A DNA stretch of 64,000 nucleotides from positions 4,340,001 to 4,404,000 of the forward strand of contig NC_008709.1 of assembly GCF_000015285.1 (NCBI RefSeq). The letters are read 5' to 3'. The position numbers and the translations under genes were made by a program. Shown here piece by piece: positions 10,813 through 19,790 of the stretch. Every line of letters begins with the position of its first letter. The stretch's first letter is position 1. The notes under the pieces were generated by a model that had not been told where the DNA came from, made no database searches, and saw only the letters and a program-made list of their open reading frames with translations. The stretch comes from Psychromonas ingrahamii 37. Its GTDB lineage: Bacteria; Pseudomonadota; Gammaproteobacteria; Enterobacterales; Psychromonadaceae.

Positions 10813-11196
10813 TTATAACTCGCATATTTCTAAAGGTAGATTATCGGGATCGCTAAAGAAGGTATATTTTTTATTGGTATAGGGGTCAATACGGACAGGC
10901 TCCACAGCAACAGCAAAGGACTGCAAATGCTTACAAGTCAGATCCATTGATTCGACCACAAAGGCAAGATGTCTTAATCCTAACGCTTCAGGGTGACTCG
11001 CTCTGGGTGCAAAATCCGGAAAAGAAAATAACTCCACCTGAGTGCCGTCGGGTAACTGCAAATCAAGCTTATAAGAATCACGCTCTTCTCTGTAATTCTC
11101 ATCAATAATCTTTAATCCAAGAACAGCAGTATAGAAATATTTCGATTTTTCATAATCAGAGCAGATAATCGCCGTATGATGTGTTCCTTGTAACAT
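10813..11196 (-). CDS. VOC-superfamily (glyoxalase I-like) protein
   Basis: 127 residues made of two beta-alpha-beta-beta-beta repeats. The first metal ligand is the histidine in GTHHTAIICSDYEKSKYFY. Others are the glutamate in GTQVELFSF (about residue 55), a histidine in LGLRHLAFVVE (about 75) and the glutamate in LPLEICEL at the end. Length and motifs resemble the YaeR/GloA2 group, a single-domain VOC metalloenzyme of uncertain substrate. AGGAAT sits before the start. It stands alone between a MITE-like element and a GNAT gene. Confidence 0.8.
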   Translation of the reverse strand: MLQGTHHTAIICSDYEKSKYFYTAVLGLKIIDENYREERDSYKLDLQLPDGTQVELFSFPDFAPRASHPEALGLRHLAFVVESMDLTCKHLQSFAVAVEPVRIDPYTNKKYTFFSDPDNLPLEICEL

Positions 11197-11230
11197 TTTT
11201 TATTCCTCTGTTTTTCCAATATATTGACTA

Positions 11231-11274
11231 ATACCCAAATCACCTAGAGGCAGCTTCAAGTAGTTTGGGGATAG
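11231..11274. repeat. Degenerate REP-like palindrome copy
   Basis: ATACCCAAATCACCT at the left and AGTAGTTTGGGGAT at the right match the outer arms of the better-preserved element at 23431-23480, but the centre is rearranged. It overlaps the last codons of the GNAT gene, so the repeat supplies its C-terminus and stop. Confidence 0.55.
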
Positions 11275-11777
11275 AGTCTAAAACCGCGGGCTTGATAGTT
11301 GGCCAATGCGCGTGGATGATCAAGTGAACAAGTATGCAGCCAAACACGTTTAGCCTGGCATAACTGCCAGGCGTGTTTAATCGCCGTTGATAATAGATAA
11401 CCACCAAAACCTTGACCGATAAACTTGGGGGCCAGCCCAAAATAGAGGATCTCAACATCACCGCTATCTGCTATTTCAAGTTCAAAATAACCCGCAATTG
11501 CCCCCCGATAATAAGCAACCCAAGTTCTGAGTTGCTCCCGTTCAACATGGGCTTCCCATTGCATCTGGGAATCATTGAGCTTATCAACCCATTGCCAACT
11601 TTCACCGATCAAACTATAGAGATATTTGTTAAAACGAAACTCTTTAATTTCAGCCTCAATAATCATTAAACCTTCAACCGGTGGTTTTTCAACCAGCTGT
11701 TCAGGGGCGTTCATTTCTAAATAAAAGAAGGTTACATCATGCAAGGCTATTATTCCTGTTTCTAGTATTACTGTCAT
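11256..11777 (-). CDS. GNAT-family N-acetyltransferase
   Basis: 173 residues from the ATG at 11777 (MTVILETGIIALHDVTFF). A longer reading to 11897 is rejected because its extra 40 codons run out of frame through the small gene at 11806-11955. The acetyl-CoA loop is FGLAPKFIGQGFGGYLLSTA, and the C-terminal half shows HPRALANYQARGFRLY, typical of GNAT folds. The acceptor substrate is not deducible. The final residues lie in a REP-like element. Confidence 0.75.
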   Translation of the reverse strand: MTVILETGIIALHDVTFFYLEMNAPEQLVEKPPVEGLMIIEAEIKEFRFNKYLYSLIGESWQWVDKLNDSQMQWEAHVEREQLRTWVAYYRGAIAGYFELEIADSGDVEILYFGLAPKFIGQGFGGYLLSTAIKHAWQLCQAKRVWLHTCSLDHPRALANYQARGFRLYPQTT

Positions 11778-11805
11778 AGAGTTAAGTGAAACGCAGTCTA
11801 TGCGC

Positions 11806-11955
11806 TTATTTATCCGATCTTTCTTTTTCAGTTTGCAGCAAGTCATTCGCCTCGACAGAATCGGGGGACTCGACAGAATCACTGCAGCAACTGCCAAAAT
11901 GCACTTTCTCTATCCAGGCATTTAACTCATCTTCAGTCGGTTTTTGATTTTCCAT
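11806..11955 (-). CDS. Small 49-residue protein with a CC motif, unknown function
   Basis: Reads MENQKPTEDELNAWIEKVHF, then GSCCSDS, then an acidic-polar tail ending ERSDK. It lies just upstream of the GNAT gene on the same strand, 28 nt apart. The regular ELNAWIEKVHFGSC start looks like a folded helix followed by a cysteine pair rather than random sequence. I do not recognise a family. The overlapping frame would otherwise be read as an unlikely GNAT extension, which favours this frame as the real gene. Confidence 0.5.
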   Translation of the reverse strand: MENQKPTEDELNAWIEKVHFGSCCSDSVESPDSVEANDLLQTEKERSDK

Positions 11956-12030
11956 TTAACACCCAGCCATTTAAACTTTATATCGCAATTTAGATTAACA
12001 ATAACAGCCTCCTTTAAAAAGGATTTTCAG

Positions 12031-12684
12031 CTACAAGCCAATACTCTGCAAAATATCCAAAAAAACGCCTTCTCTATTTTTACTGGTCAATTGCGGATGC
12101 AAGCGACATAAGCGGATTGCCTGACCAAACTTATCTTTGCCGATCACACTTAATACCCGGGTAAATAATTGCTCATCAAGATGAAAGGTTTTAATGGCAT
12201 AGATAATCGCACTGTCCAAATTAACATAAGTTGTACCATCAAAATCAAAAGCTTCATTTTCTTGTTCAAGATAAAGCTTGTCGTTATTTACCCGCAGTTC
12301 CCACCCTTGGTAATTAAGACGTGTCTGAATCATTTCAAACATAAACCAGGCACTGCGTTTAAATCCTTCAAAAGCACTGCCTTCAAGTTCAGATTCTGCC
12401 AGCTCCTGCTTAGTCCAATTCGAACCTATGCCCAGTGTTTTTTGATGTTTGACCGTTAATGCTTTTTTAATCGCATCCCGGTAGGCAAATAATGAACTGA
12501 ATGCGGTACGTTGAACAATAGAGGCACACTCATTACAGCTCGGCACACAAATTGGCGCGTGGGTGATTAAACTCTCTTCGCTGCTGTATTTAGGAAAGTT
12601 AATGACTTTGTCTTTCGGCTCGCCGCAAAACCAGCATTGGTTACGATTATTAAAGGGGATTTCAATCGAAGGATATCTATTCAT
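12031..12684 (-). CDS. Conserved-looking hypothetical protein with two CxxC pairs
   Basis: 217 residues from the ATG at 12684 (MNRYPSIEIPFNNRNQCWFC). A reading to 12744 adds a short hydrophobic stretch and is less likely. Two cysteine pairs, CWFCGEPKD (about 17-20) and CVPSCNEC (about 46-53), could form a treble-clef or rubredoxin-like zinc site. The rest is mixed alpha/beta with no membrane segment. It is monocistronic, and I cannot assign a function. The C-terminal third (DKFGQAIRLCRLHPQLTSKN) looks helical. Confidence 0.65.
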   Translation of the reverse strand: MNRYPSIEIPFNNRNQCWFCGEPKDKVINFPKYSSEESLITHAPICVPSCNECASIVQRTAFSSLFAYRDAIKKALTVKHQKTLGIGSNWTKQELAESELEGSAFEGFKRSAWFMFEMIQTRLNYQGWELRVNNDKLYLEQENEAFDFDGTTYVNLDSAIIYAIKTFHLDEQLFTRVLSVIGKDKFGQAIRLCRLHPQLTSKNREGVFLDILQSIGL

Positions 12685-12819
12685 GCTTTTCCATTTCTGC
12701 CATACAAAAAACAATAATAGCAAACCTGTTAAGGAAGTGATCAACTATTATGCTGGAAAATGACGACCCGCAAGGGAATGACGAGTCTTTTATTTACTTT
12801 GTTCAACCTGTTTCGTAGA

Positions 12820-13746
12820 CTATTCTACCCATATCTTTTGGCAAATAAGTTCGGCTAATTGATGGCTTGCAAGGTTACGTTCAACAACCGAGGGTGCTAA
12901 CTTGCCTTTTTCCACCACACTTAACCAATCATCGATCATACCCGTAAAGCCTTTGCCGGTTAACATAGGCGTCCAGTCAGGAAGAGCAATAACGGACTCT
13001 TGATTATCTTGCCAGCATTTACCCGAAACAAAGGAATCAAACTCAAAAGCACAATTTTCATAACTCGCTGAAATGCGCTCTTTAGTCGCACCATAAAGAC
13101 GGTTCATTGAGGCATGCAATAGGGTCTTCTGTTGTTGCCACTGAATATCTACACGGGATAACCGCTGACCTTGAGACTGCCAGGTAAGGTAGACATCATC
13201 CAAGTTATTTTTAGCATCAAGGTTGATACTGTCCAGTGGATGAATAAAGTCGTCAAAAATAAAGGTGCGAATATCACCTGGTTGATTAAATCTATTTTTT
13301 TCCCAACGTAATGATAATAAAGATGAATGCTCTTTGGTATTTTGAATATTCGGCAGATACTGATTATACAAAGGAATAAAACGACGATTAAAGCCCAGAT
13401 ATAAAGGTTGTCGATGCTTTGCAGCCAACTCATAAAGTCTTTCACAATCAAAGGCATTATCGGCCAGAGGTTTATCAACAAAGGTTGGAATACCCTGCTG
13501 TAAAAAAAAGGTCGCAATTTGCAGATGGGAAACCGTGCTGCTATGAATCATTACTGCATCGATCCCGGCTTTAATTAAGTCTTTATAATCTGAATATAAC
13601 CTATCAATACGATACAACTTAGACAGTCTTTTTAAGGTGTTTTTATCGCGCGTGCAGAGAAGCACCTCAAGCCCTGGAATTTGAGTAATTACGGGTAAAT
13701 GCGCTTTTTGCGCAATATCACCCAGTCCAATAATAGCAAGTTTCAT
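12820..13746 (-). CDS. Gfo/Idh/MocA-family oxidoreductase
   Basis: 308 residues. The N-terminal Rossmann motif is LAIIGLGDIAQKAHLPVI. The family signature FVDKPLADNAFDCERL (about residue 90) has Asp in place of the common Glu of EKP. It is followed by an alpha/beta dimerisation domain. Such enzymes oxidise or reduce sugars and cyclitols with NAD(P), and some act as biliverdin-reductase-like proteins. The substrate here is unknown. It is monocistronic on the minus strand. Confidence 0.8.
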   Translation of the reverse strand: MKLAIIGLGDIAQKAHLPVITQIPGLEVLLCTRDKNTLKRLSKLYRIDRLYSDYKDLIKAGIDAVMIHSSTVSHLQIATFFLQQGIPTFVDKPLADNAFDCERLYELAAKHRQPLYLGFNRRFIPLYNQYLPNIQNTKEHSSLLSLRWEKNRFNQPGDIRTFIFDDFIHPLDSINLDAKNNLDDVYLTWQSQGQRLSRVDIQWQQQKTLLHASMNRLYGATKERISASYENCAFEFDSFVSGKCWQDNQESVIALPDWTPMLTGKGFTGMIDDWLSVVEKGKLAPSVVERNLASHQLAELICQKIWVE

Positions 13747-13825
13747 TCCATCTCCCGGTGATCGTTTTAATATAAAGCAAAGTATTCGTTATTTAAAATA
13801 ATTTATCTTAAGCCAATACGCAAAA

Positions 13826-13858
13826 AAAAAGTATTGATCTAAGATCAATACTTTTTCC
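13826..13858 (-). terminator. Terminator of metNIQ
   Basis: AGTATTGATCT pairs with AGATCAATACT across 13830-13852. On the minus strand a run of T follows (A-run on the plus strand at 13822-13829). It ends about 31 nt after the metQ stop. Confidence 0.75.
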
Positions 13859-13888
13859 TATTACAAGCAATTAGTTAGAGAGTATGAC

Positions 13889-14704
13889 TTACCAACCCTT
13901 AACAACACCATCTTTGAAAATTTTCATTGCAGCGTCATAAACTGTTTCTGTCTGGTACGCTTTAAGAAAGTTTTGGACATTTTCAGCATCGACATTATCT
14001 TCACGTGCAACGAGCAAGTTTACATAAAGAGAGTCTTTACCTTCAACAAAAAGACCATCTTTCTCGGGTGACAAGTCAATACTGCTTGCATAAGTTGTAT
14101 TAATAATAGCCAGGCTCACATCTTCCAAAGAGCGTGGCAGCTGCGCGGCTTCCAGCTCAACAATCTCTAAATTCTTTGGGCTGCTAGCAATATCAAGTAC
14201 GGTGGCACCAAGACCTGCGCCTTCTTTTAATACCAGTAGGCCCTGGCGCTCAAGCAGCATCAATGAACGCCCTAAGTTGCTTGGGTCGCTTGGTACGGCA
14301 ATAAGGTCACCCTCTTTTAATTCGTCAAGTGATTTAATTTTGCTTGAGTAGCCGGCAATAGGGTAAACAAAGGTATTACCTGCCACGGCAAATTTATAAC
14401 CACGATCTTTGATTTGCTGATCCAGATAAGGTTTATGCTGGAAAGCATTAACATCAATAGAGCCTTCTGCAAGTGCTGCATTGGGGGTAATGTAATCAGA
14501 AAAAGTAATTAACTCTACTTCCAGACCGTATTTTTCTTTTGCAACTTTTGCAGCGACTTCAGCTACTTGCGCCTCGGCCCCGGCCATAACACCGACTTTG
14601 ATTTTATTATTATCAACAGCAGCGTCTTTATCACCACAACCGCTTAGGATCAGTGTGGAAGCAAGGCCTACAACGGCAAAAATATTTTTCAGGTTAAAGC
14701 TCAT
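13889..14704 (-). CDS. metQ: D/L-methionine-binding lipoprotein MetQ
   Basis: 271 residues. The signal peptide ends in the lipobox LILSGCGDKD (Cys about 23), so it is a lipid-anchored periplasmic binding protein. The NLPA-family body includes KVGVMAGAEAQVAEVAA, SDYITPNAALAEGSIDVNAF and QHKPYLD, all characteristic of MetQ. It delivers methionine to MetI/MetN. It is last in the operon, 56 nt after metI, and is followed by a clear terminator. Confidence 0.95.
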   Translation of the reverse strand: MSFNLKNIFAVVGLASTLILSGCGDKDAAVDNNKIKVGVMAGAEAQVAEVAAKVAKEKYGLEVELITFSDYITPNAALAEGSIDVNAFQHKPYLDQQIKDRGYKFAVAGNTFVYPIAGYSSKIKSLDELKEGDLIAVPSDPSNLGRSLMLLERQGLLVLKEGAGLGATVLDIASSPKNLEIVELEAAQLPRSLEDVSLAIINTTYASSIDLSPEKDGLFVEGKDSLYVNLLVAREDNVDAENVQNFLKAYQTETVYDAAMKIFKDGVVKGW

Positions 14705-14760
14705 GATATATCTCCTTTCAAGGTATTCCTTGATTTTTTAAATGTTAATGTAAGTTGTTA

Positions 14761-15447
14761 TTAGCGATGATCCACAGACTTAACTAAGTGATCACCAATT
14801 GATTGAATAAGTTGTACGATAAAAACTAAAATAACCACTGTAATCATCATCACGGTAGCATCAAAGCGTTGGTAGCCATAACGAATGCCAACGTCTCCAA
14901 GGCCACCGCCACCCACAGTACCGGCCATTGCCGAATAACCCACTAGGGTCACAAGCGTAATAGTAACCGCATTGATAATTCCGGGTAGTGCTTCCGGTAA
15001 AAGTACTTTAGTAATAATTTGTTGCGGTTTTGCACCCATCGCCTGTGCAGCCTCGACCAATCCTGAGGGTACTTCTAATAACGCCCCCTCAACAAGACGT
15101 GCAATAAACGGAATAGCGCCAATAGTCAGGGGTACAATAGCCGCTGCGGTTCCTATTGTGGTCCCCACAACAAAGCGCGTAAAAGGAATAATCGCCACCA
15201 ACAAAATAATAAAGGGAATAGAGCGACCAATATTGACCACAATACCCAATATTTTATTAAGCAAATCGTGTTCAAGTAATCCGTTTTTTTTGCTTAAGTG
15301 CAATACAATACCCACCGGAATGCCAACAACAAATCCTAGAAACCCGGAAGCGAACACCATCGCAACCGTTTCACCTAACGCTTCGAGTAATAATTGCAGA
15401 AGACCTTCATGCTCCCCCCACCAACTCGACATTAAATCAAATGACAT
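14761..15447 (-). CDS. metI: Methionine ABC transporter permease MetI
   Basis: 228 residues, about five membrane segments. The binding-protein-dependent permease motif [20 protein letters not shown] (about residue 130) contacts MetN. The [20 protein letters not shown] stretch is typical of MetI. It overlaps metN by 11 nt (15437-15447), implying coupled translation. Confidence 0.95.
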   Translation of the reverse strand: MSFDLMSSWWGEHEGLLQLLLEALGETVAMVFASGFLGFVVGIPVGIVLHLSKKNGLLEHDLLNKILGIVVNIGRSIPFIILLVAIIPFTRFVVGTTIGTAAAIVPLTIGAIPFIARLVEGALLEVPSGLVEAAQAMGAKPQQIITKVLLPEALPGIINAVTITLVTLVGYSAMAGTVGGGGLGDVGIRYGYQRFDATVMMITVVILVFIVQLIQSIGDHLVKSVDHR

Positions 15448-16471
15448 AACCTAACACCTCAACTTCTACATTATGTTCTTTTAGAAAAGCAATCGCTTTT
15501 AAAGCCGCTTCTTCCGTGCCAAAAAACTCAGCTAACATCAGGCCAAATTTAACCCCGCCAACATAGTCCATATTGGAGCTGATAATACTGATATCTATAT
15601 TAAACTGCCGTGCCAACTGGCTGATTACAGGGGTATCAACCGATGCGCCGGTAAACTCTAAACGCACCAATGGAAAACTGTTTTCAACTCTACTAGTCAA
15701 TAAGCGAGCACTATAATCAGCTGGAATAGTAAGGTCCAGCGTAGAACGTATAAACTGACGTGCCAATTCTGTTTTAGGATGTGCGAAAATATCACCAACA
15801 AGTCCTTGTTCAACCATTTTACCATCACCAATAATAGCAACTTGTGCACAGATACCTTTGACGACGGCCATTTCATGGGTGATTAATAAAATGGTCAAAT
15901 TTAATTCACGGTTAATCTTGCGCAGCAGCTCTAAAATAGATTGCGTGGTTGCAGGATCCAATGAGCTCGTCGCTTCATCACACAATAAAACCAGAGGATC
16001 GGACGCAAGTGCACGTGCTATTGCCACACGTTGTTTTTGTCCTCCACTTAAATTAGCGGGATAGGTATCCCTTTTGTCGGTTAGACCAACAAGCTCCAAC
16101 AAACCATTGACTTTATCTTTAATTTTATTTTTATTAACAGCCGCTAATTCAAGGGGCAGCGCCACGTTATCAAAAACGGTTCGCGAAGATAACAGGTTAA
16201 AATGTTGAAAAATCATGCCAATTTTACGGCGCGTTAAAGTTAACTCCTGCGTTGACAGTTGAGTAAGATCAACGCCATCAAGAATGATATTGCCACTTGA
16301 CGGGCGTTCTAATAAATTAACACAGCGAATTAAAGTACTCTTACCCGCACCGGAGGAGCCTATAACACCAAAAATACTGCCCTGCTCGATAGAGAGGTTA
16401 ATATTACTGAGTGCATGGATTGCTCTCCCTGCTTGATAGAATACTTTATTAACTTTTTTTATCTGGATCAT
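15437..16471 (-). CDS. metN: Methionine ABC transporter ATPase MetN
   Basis: 344 residues from the ATG at 16471; a TTG one codon earlier is possible, but AGGAAA spacing fits the ATG. Walker [11 protein letters not shown] (about 38), ABC signature [16 protein letters not shown] (about 140) and Walker [13 protein letters not shown] (about 163) are all intact. The C-terminal ACT-like domain (residues about 265-344, [19 protein letters not shown]) binds methionine for transinhibition in E. coli MetN. It is the first gene of the operon, behind a MetJ operator. Confidence 0.96.
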   Translation of the reverse strand: MIQIKKVNKVFYQAGRAIHALSNINLSIEQGSIFGVIGSSGAGKSTLIRCVNLLERPSSGNIILDGVDLTQLSTQELTLTRRKIGMIFQHFNLLSSRTVFDNVALPLELAAVNKNKIKDKVNGLLELVGLTDKRDTYPANLSGGQKQRVAIARALASDPLVLLCDEATSSLDPATTQSILELLRKINRELNLTILLITHEMAVVKGICAQVAIIGDGKMVEQGLVGDIFAHPKTELARQFIRSTLDLTIPADYSARLLTSRVENSFPLVRLEFTGASVDTPVISQLARQFNIDISIISSNMDYVGGVKFGLMLAEFFGTEEAALKAIAFLKEHNVEVEVLGYVI

Positions 16472-16555
16472 CAAATTTCCTGAATTTAACGGTGAGTGAC
16501 CTACATTTTTCTATTTACACTATGCGGAAAGCAGATGAAAGCGAAATACCGCCGA

Positions 16556-16584
16556 ACACTAAGCCGTATAGACGTCTAAGTCAA
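16556..16584 (-). promoter_or_regulatory. metN promoter with MetJ boxes in the spacer
   Basis: A perfect met box AGACGTCT (16570-16577) abuts a second box AGCCGTAT (16562-16569, 6 of 8 matches), meeting the two-box minimum for MetJ dimers. On the minus strand TTGACT (16584-16579) and TAGTGT (16561-16556) are 17 bp apart, with both boxes exactly inside this spacer. Repression by MetJ-SAM is inferred. Confidence 0.75.
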
Positions 16585-16846
16585 TATTTTCTTATGATCC
16601 CTTCGATTATTATTACCATCAACAAACCAAGCGATCAGTCATTAAAACACTCTTTGCATAGCTTAAATAATCCATAGTGAAAAAAAAGGCTGTCTCACTT
16701 TGTCTTTTACAGTAAATTAGTTAACATGAAATTTTTAATTTTCTTGTTAAAACAGCGTACTAAGTACTCTACATAAATTTCCTCGCATTTTTGAGCAGTT
16801 TACTCAATAAAGACGCTTTTTAAGATCAGAAAACTTTCGAGTGAGT

Positions 16847-16880
16847 ACCTTACATAACCTGAATTCAGGATATGTAAGGT
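16847..16880. repeat. 34-bp near-perfect palindrome
   Basis: ACCTTACATA-A-CCTGAA meets TTCAGG-A-TATGTAAGGT; 16 of 17 pairs match and only one A-A mismatch breaks the symmetry. It lies in the 608-bp metN/phosphoribosyltransferase spacer (16472-17079), otherwise AT-rich with no other gene seen. No T-tract follows, so it is not a typical terminator. It could be an operator or a cruciform-prone element. Confidence 0.6.
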
Positions 16881-17079
16881 CTTGGATACCCCAGAGCATC
16901 AAACTGAATATGTTTGAAAAACCATTTATTTCATCTGATAAAGAGGTCTCTGTCTGTGGGTCCGCTCGTTGATAATGCTAGTTTTATGTAAAAAAATGCA
17001 ATAAACAGGATCCAGGTTATTGTTATTTTTTCCTGTTGCTCTAAACTTTGCGCAAAAATTCACTCGCAGAGGTTATTAA

Positions 17080-17643
17080 ATGTCCAGCAAAGTATATATT
17101 ACTGCCCAACAACTACTTGAAGACTCATTTCGTCTTGCCGCACAAGTCTATGATAGCGGTTTTCGTCCACAATTTATTGTTGGTATTTGGCGAGGAGGAG
17201 CACCTATTGGTATTGCAGTACAGGAATACTTTGATTATAAAAAAGTAGATACCGACCATATTGCAGTGCGTACCTCTTCCTATTATGGTATTGGCAAACA
17301 AAGTAAAACCATAAAAGTTCATGGCCTGCATTATATTATTGAAAATGCCAATGCTGATGATGGCTTATTAATTGTTGATGACGTATTTGACTCAGGCAGA
17401 AGTGTGGTGGCATTAGTTGAAAGACTAACAGCAGAAATGCGCTTAAATATGCCAACCGATGTACGCATTGCCACGCCCTATTACAAACCTAAAAATAAAA
17501 CCGTTGCCATAGTACCTGATTATTTTATCCATGAATCAGAAGAGTGGTTAGTGTTTCCCCATGAAGTTTCAGGTTTAAGCATTGAAGAAATCGTTTCCGG
17601 TAAAAGTGATTTTGAAAATATTAAGCATTTATTCACCGAATGA
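17080..17643 (+). CDS. Purine-type phosphoribosyltransferase (hypoxanthine/xanthine-guanine-like)
   Basis: 187 residues. The PRPP-binding signature is LLIVDDVFDSGRSVVALVE (about residues 100-118). FIVGIWRGGAPIGIAVQEYF near residue 33 is the loop that binds pyrophosphate. The C-terminal region PDYFIHESEEWLVFPHE resembles the base-binding hood of xanthine/hypoxanthine-type enzymes. Expected reaction: purine base plus PRPP to nucleotide. The precise base is uncertain. An overlapping frame starting at 17048 has no family features and is ignored. Confidence 0.8.
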   Translation: MSSKVYITAQQLLEDSFRLAAQVYDSGFRPQFIVGIWRGGAPIGIAVQEYFDYKKVDTDHIAVRTSSYYGIGKQSKTIKVHGLHYIIENANADDGLLIVDDVFDSGRSVVALVERLTAEMRLNMPTDVRIATPYYKPKNKTVAIVPDYFIHESEEWLVFPHEVSGLSIEEIVSGKSDFENIKHLFTE

Positions 17644-17655
17644 ATCTGATTTTCC

Positions 17656-17697
17656 GCTATAAATAACACTTTATTTATATAAAGTATTATTTATAGC
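17656..17697. terminator. AT-rich bidirectional hairpin between convergent genes
   Basis: GCTATAAATAACACTTTA and TAAAGTATTATTTATAGC form an 18-bp stem with a single C-A mismatch and a 6-nt loop. It lies at the junction of the phosphoribosyltransferase gene and acpH and covers the acpH stop codon. It is weak in GC for a terminator, but the position fits. Confidence 0.45.
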
Positions 17698-18292
17698 CCT
17701 CGTAAGTAATATAACCAGCTGTTTTATCCAATAAATCTGAATATAACTCAAAGAATATTTCCGATAGCGCCGCATAATGCTTAACTAAGGTTTCACCGGT
17801 TAAAGCTAATGGTGCCATTCTTATACTGCGTAAAGACATAGACTCCAGCGCATACTGAATATTATCGACTTTTTGGTAAGACTCAAGCCACTTTTGCTGC
17901 CAAACTAATGTTGATGTTTTTTTAAAACGCTCTGGAAATGTATTTATTTCGCGGGCAGATTCCAATTCAATTTGTAACTGCGCTTGCTGGCAAAAGTCGT
18001 TTAATGATGAATGATGAAATTGAGACCAATGCTTAGCCAGAAAATGATCCCAAAACATATCTAAAGCAATCGGTGCGTAACGACGCAACTCTTTAGCAAA
18101 CAAGGGTTTTGCTAATTTAACCAATTGATGCCTGTCAGTATAACTATCAACAAAACGATGCAGACGAATTCCCTGCACAATATCACTATTAAATTTTCCG
18201 CTGGGGTTTCCTTTAATAAAATCGCCCAAAAAATTCCCTACGAAGCTGGTCCCGGTATGCTCCGCAATATGTAAGTGTGCAAGAAAATTCAT
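17687..18292 (-). CDS. acpH: Acyl carrier protein phosphodiesterase (DUF479)
   Basis: 201 residues from the ATG at 18292 (MNFLAHLHIAEHTGTSFVGN), the start shared with E. coli AcpH; eight earlier residues to 18316 are rejected. Conserved family segments: GNFLGDFIKGNP, GIRLHRFVDSYTD and APIALDMFWDHFLAKHW, whose His/Asp residues form the metal site. AcpH removes 4'-phosphopantetheine from holo-ACP. It is convergent with the preceding gene. Confidence 0.92.
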   Translation of the reverse strand: MNFLAHLHIAEHTGTSFVGNFLGDFIKGNPSGKFNSDIVQGIRLHRFVDSYTDRHQLVKLAKPLFAKELRRYAPIALDMFWDHFLAKHWSQFHHSSLNDFCQQAQLQIELESAREINTFPERFKKTSTLVWQQKWLESYQKVDNIQYALESMSLRSIRMAPLALTGETLVKHYAALSEIFFELYSDLLDKTAGYITYEGYK

Positions 18293-18430
18293 GTTAAAAC
18301 CTATAAAGTACGACAATTAAGCCTAATTTATAGCCCCTGTTAAAGAAAGTAAAACAATAAAAAGGGGAGAATTAAGATCAGCAGAATAACCGCTGAATGA
18401 CAACTAGCTCTGCCCCTTATTTAAAAATTA

Positions 18431-18976
18431 TTAATCAGCTTTAAAGTTAAATTTTTGCCCGGCAATACTCGCTTCATACATCAAACCACCTTTAGCCAAG
18501 GTGAAGACCGCGAAACCACCGACATAATTTGCTTTGCTCTGCTGCTTGCCTAGCGCAGCTCCTGTGCCAGTACTGCCTGCTTGGGCCGACGTCCCAAAAG
18601 TCAGCGCTACCGCGCTTGCCTGAGCGCCAAATTCAAAGCTGCCGGCGGTAAAAGCATCATAGGCCCGTTTATCCTGTAAGAAAATGATTTGACTGAAGGC
18701 TTGACCGCCCAACTGAAAACCCAAACTGATTTGTATCATATTCACACTGCCCGTCGGCCGTCCGCCTGAGTAGACTTGCCCCTCACCATAGGCACCGCCA
18801 AGACCAATACCGCCTTTACCTATAGTAGGGAAAACGGCATAACCATAAGCATTATCAAAAAAATCAGCTGTGCTTGGCGAACGTTGAAACTGCTCTATTG
18901 TTGTTTGATACTGATCTGCGGCAACCTGAAAACTCAAGAGTAAACCACCGGCACAAAGTGCTAACCATTTTTTCAT
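18431..18976 (-). CDS. SYLF-domain (Ysc84/DUF500) exported protein
   Basis: 181 residues. The signal peptide MKKWLALCAGGLLLSFQVAA is followed by a SYLF/lipid-binding domain. NAYGYAVFPTIGKGGIGLGG and GGAYGEGQVY are the family hallmark, and the C-terminal half is rich in Gly/Ala beta strands. SYLF domains bind phosphoinositides in eukaryotes; the bacterial role is not established. Likely periplasmic or outer-membrane associated. Monocistronic. Confidence 0.85.
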   Translation of the reverse strand: MKKWLALCAGGLLLSFQVAADQYQTTIEQFQRSPSTADFFDNAYGYAVFPTIGKGGIGLGGAYGEGQVYSGGRPTGSVNMIQISLGFQLGGQAFSQIIFLQDKRAYDAFTAGSFEFGAQASAVALTFGTSAQAGSTGTGAALGKQQSKANYVGGFAVFTLAKGGLMYEASIAGQKFNFKAD

Positions 18977-19094
18977 TTTATAGATCCTTGATTATTTGAG
19001 GATAAGTAAAGTATTAATAACAAATTTTCTAATCACTTATGCTGGTTGCAATAAATACTAGCCAGACCTAAAACAATATTTTAGTATCGATATG

Positions 19095-19154
19095 GGTATT
19101 GGTATGGTCATAAATATTGGCATAGGTATTGGTATCGGCATAGATATTAGTGTT
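19095..19154. repeat. Two imperfect 30-bp direct repeats
   Basis: GGTATTGGTAT recurs at 19095 and 19125 with similar CATARATATT tails. It sits in the 903-bp spacer 18977-19879, which besides the items listed here shows only AT-rich sequence and no larger ORF on either strand. Confidence 0.5.
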
Positions 19155-19419
19155 GATTTTATTTGGTTCATTATCTCCCCTGCCCCTGTATATAGGTTAT
19201 GGAAAACTGCGATTAACTCCCTACAGACAGAAAGAATGCAAGTCTAATATAGTTCATTCTGTTTAATTCTGCGTAGAATTTAATGCCTTCTTGTGTTGCG
19301 GATTAGCAGATATTACGATGTTTTAATGATGCAGAGTAGGCAGTTAAAAAACTATTTAACTGTTTAAAGGAAAATATTGAAGGGAATATATTTAAAAGGG
19401 TAATCGAGCCGCTGCTCAA

Positions 19420-19524
19420 TCACACCCAAACGGAAGCTTCTAGTATAATAATCCCTGCAGTGACTGAAAACATGATAAATATTCCTGCTATTTCACGGCT
19501 AATGGTAACTATTTTCTGTTTCAT
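19420..19524 (-). CDS. Possible 34-residue small membrane protein
   Basis: ATG at 19524 to TGA at 19420: starts MKQKIVTISREIAGIFIMFS and ends with a hydrophobic TAGIIILEASVWV, consistent with one membrane helix after a short basic N-terminus. The ribosome-binding site is weak (TAGAG, 8 nt upstream). It stands in an otherwise empty spacer. No family recognised; it could be chance. Confidence 0.3.
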   Translation of the reverse strand: MKQKIVTISREIAGIFIMFSVTAGIIILEASVWV

Positions 19525-19790
19525 AAAAACACTCTAAAAATGTGACTTGGATCTACATTATATTGTTTTTTAAATTTAAAATCAATAATTATGAGACATA
19601 AATCACACTTTACAATCATTCATACAAGCATCCTGTAGAAGAAATATCCGTCAACCAGCTGGCAAAAATGAGTGCCAAATAAGATCCCTCTACTATCATC
19701 ATGATTTTCATGTGAGCTAGCGCGCAGCAGAGAGAAACCTGCTATGCTGCTTTATTTGCACATTTCAGGCGGACAGCTTAACGCTGTTAA

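Noticed and set aside
11778-11897. 40-codon N-terminal extension of the GNAT gene
   Set aside because: It conflicts with the better-looking small ORF in another frame, and typical GNAT proteins start near the ATG at 11777.
16492-16677. 61-codon ORF across the MetJ operator
   Set aside because: It runs through the metN promoter and operator with no coding-like composition; the regulatory reading explains the DNA better.
16688-16700. GGCTGTCTCACTT resembling an insertion-sequence end
   Set aside because: Only one short end-like motif was seen, with no partner end and no transposase fragment in the spacer.
17048-17248. 66-codon ORF at the start of the phosphoribosyltransferase gene
   Set aside because: It overlaps a clear PRTase frame, has no RBS of its own and no recognisable motif.
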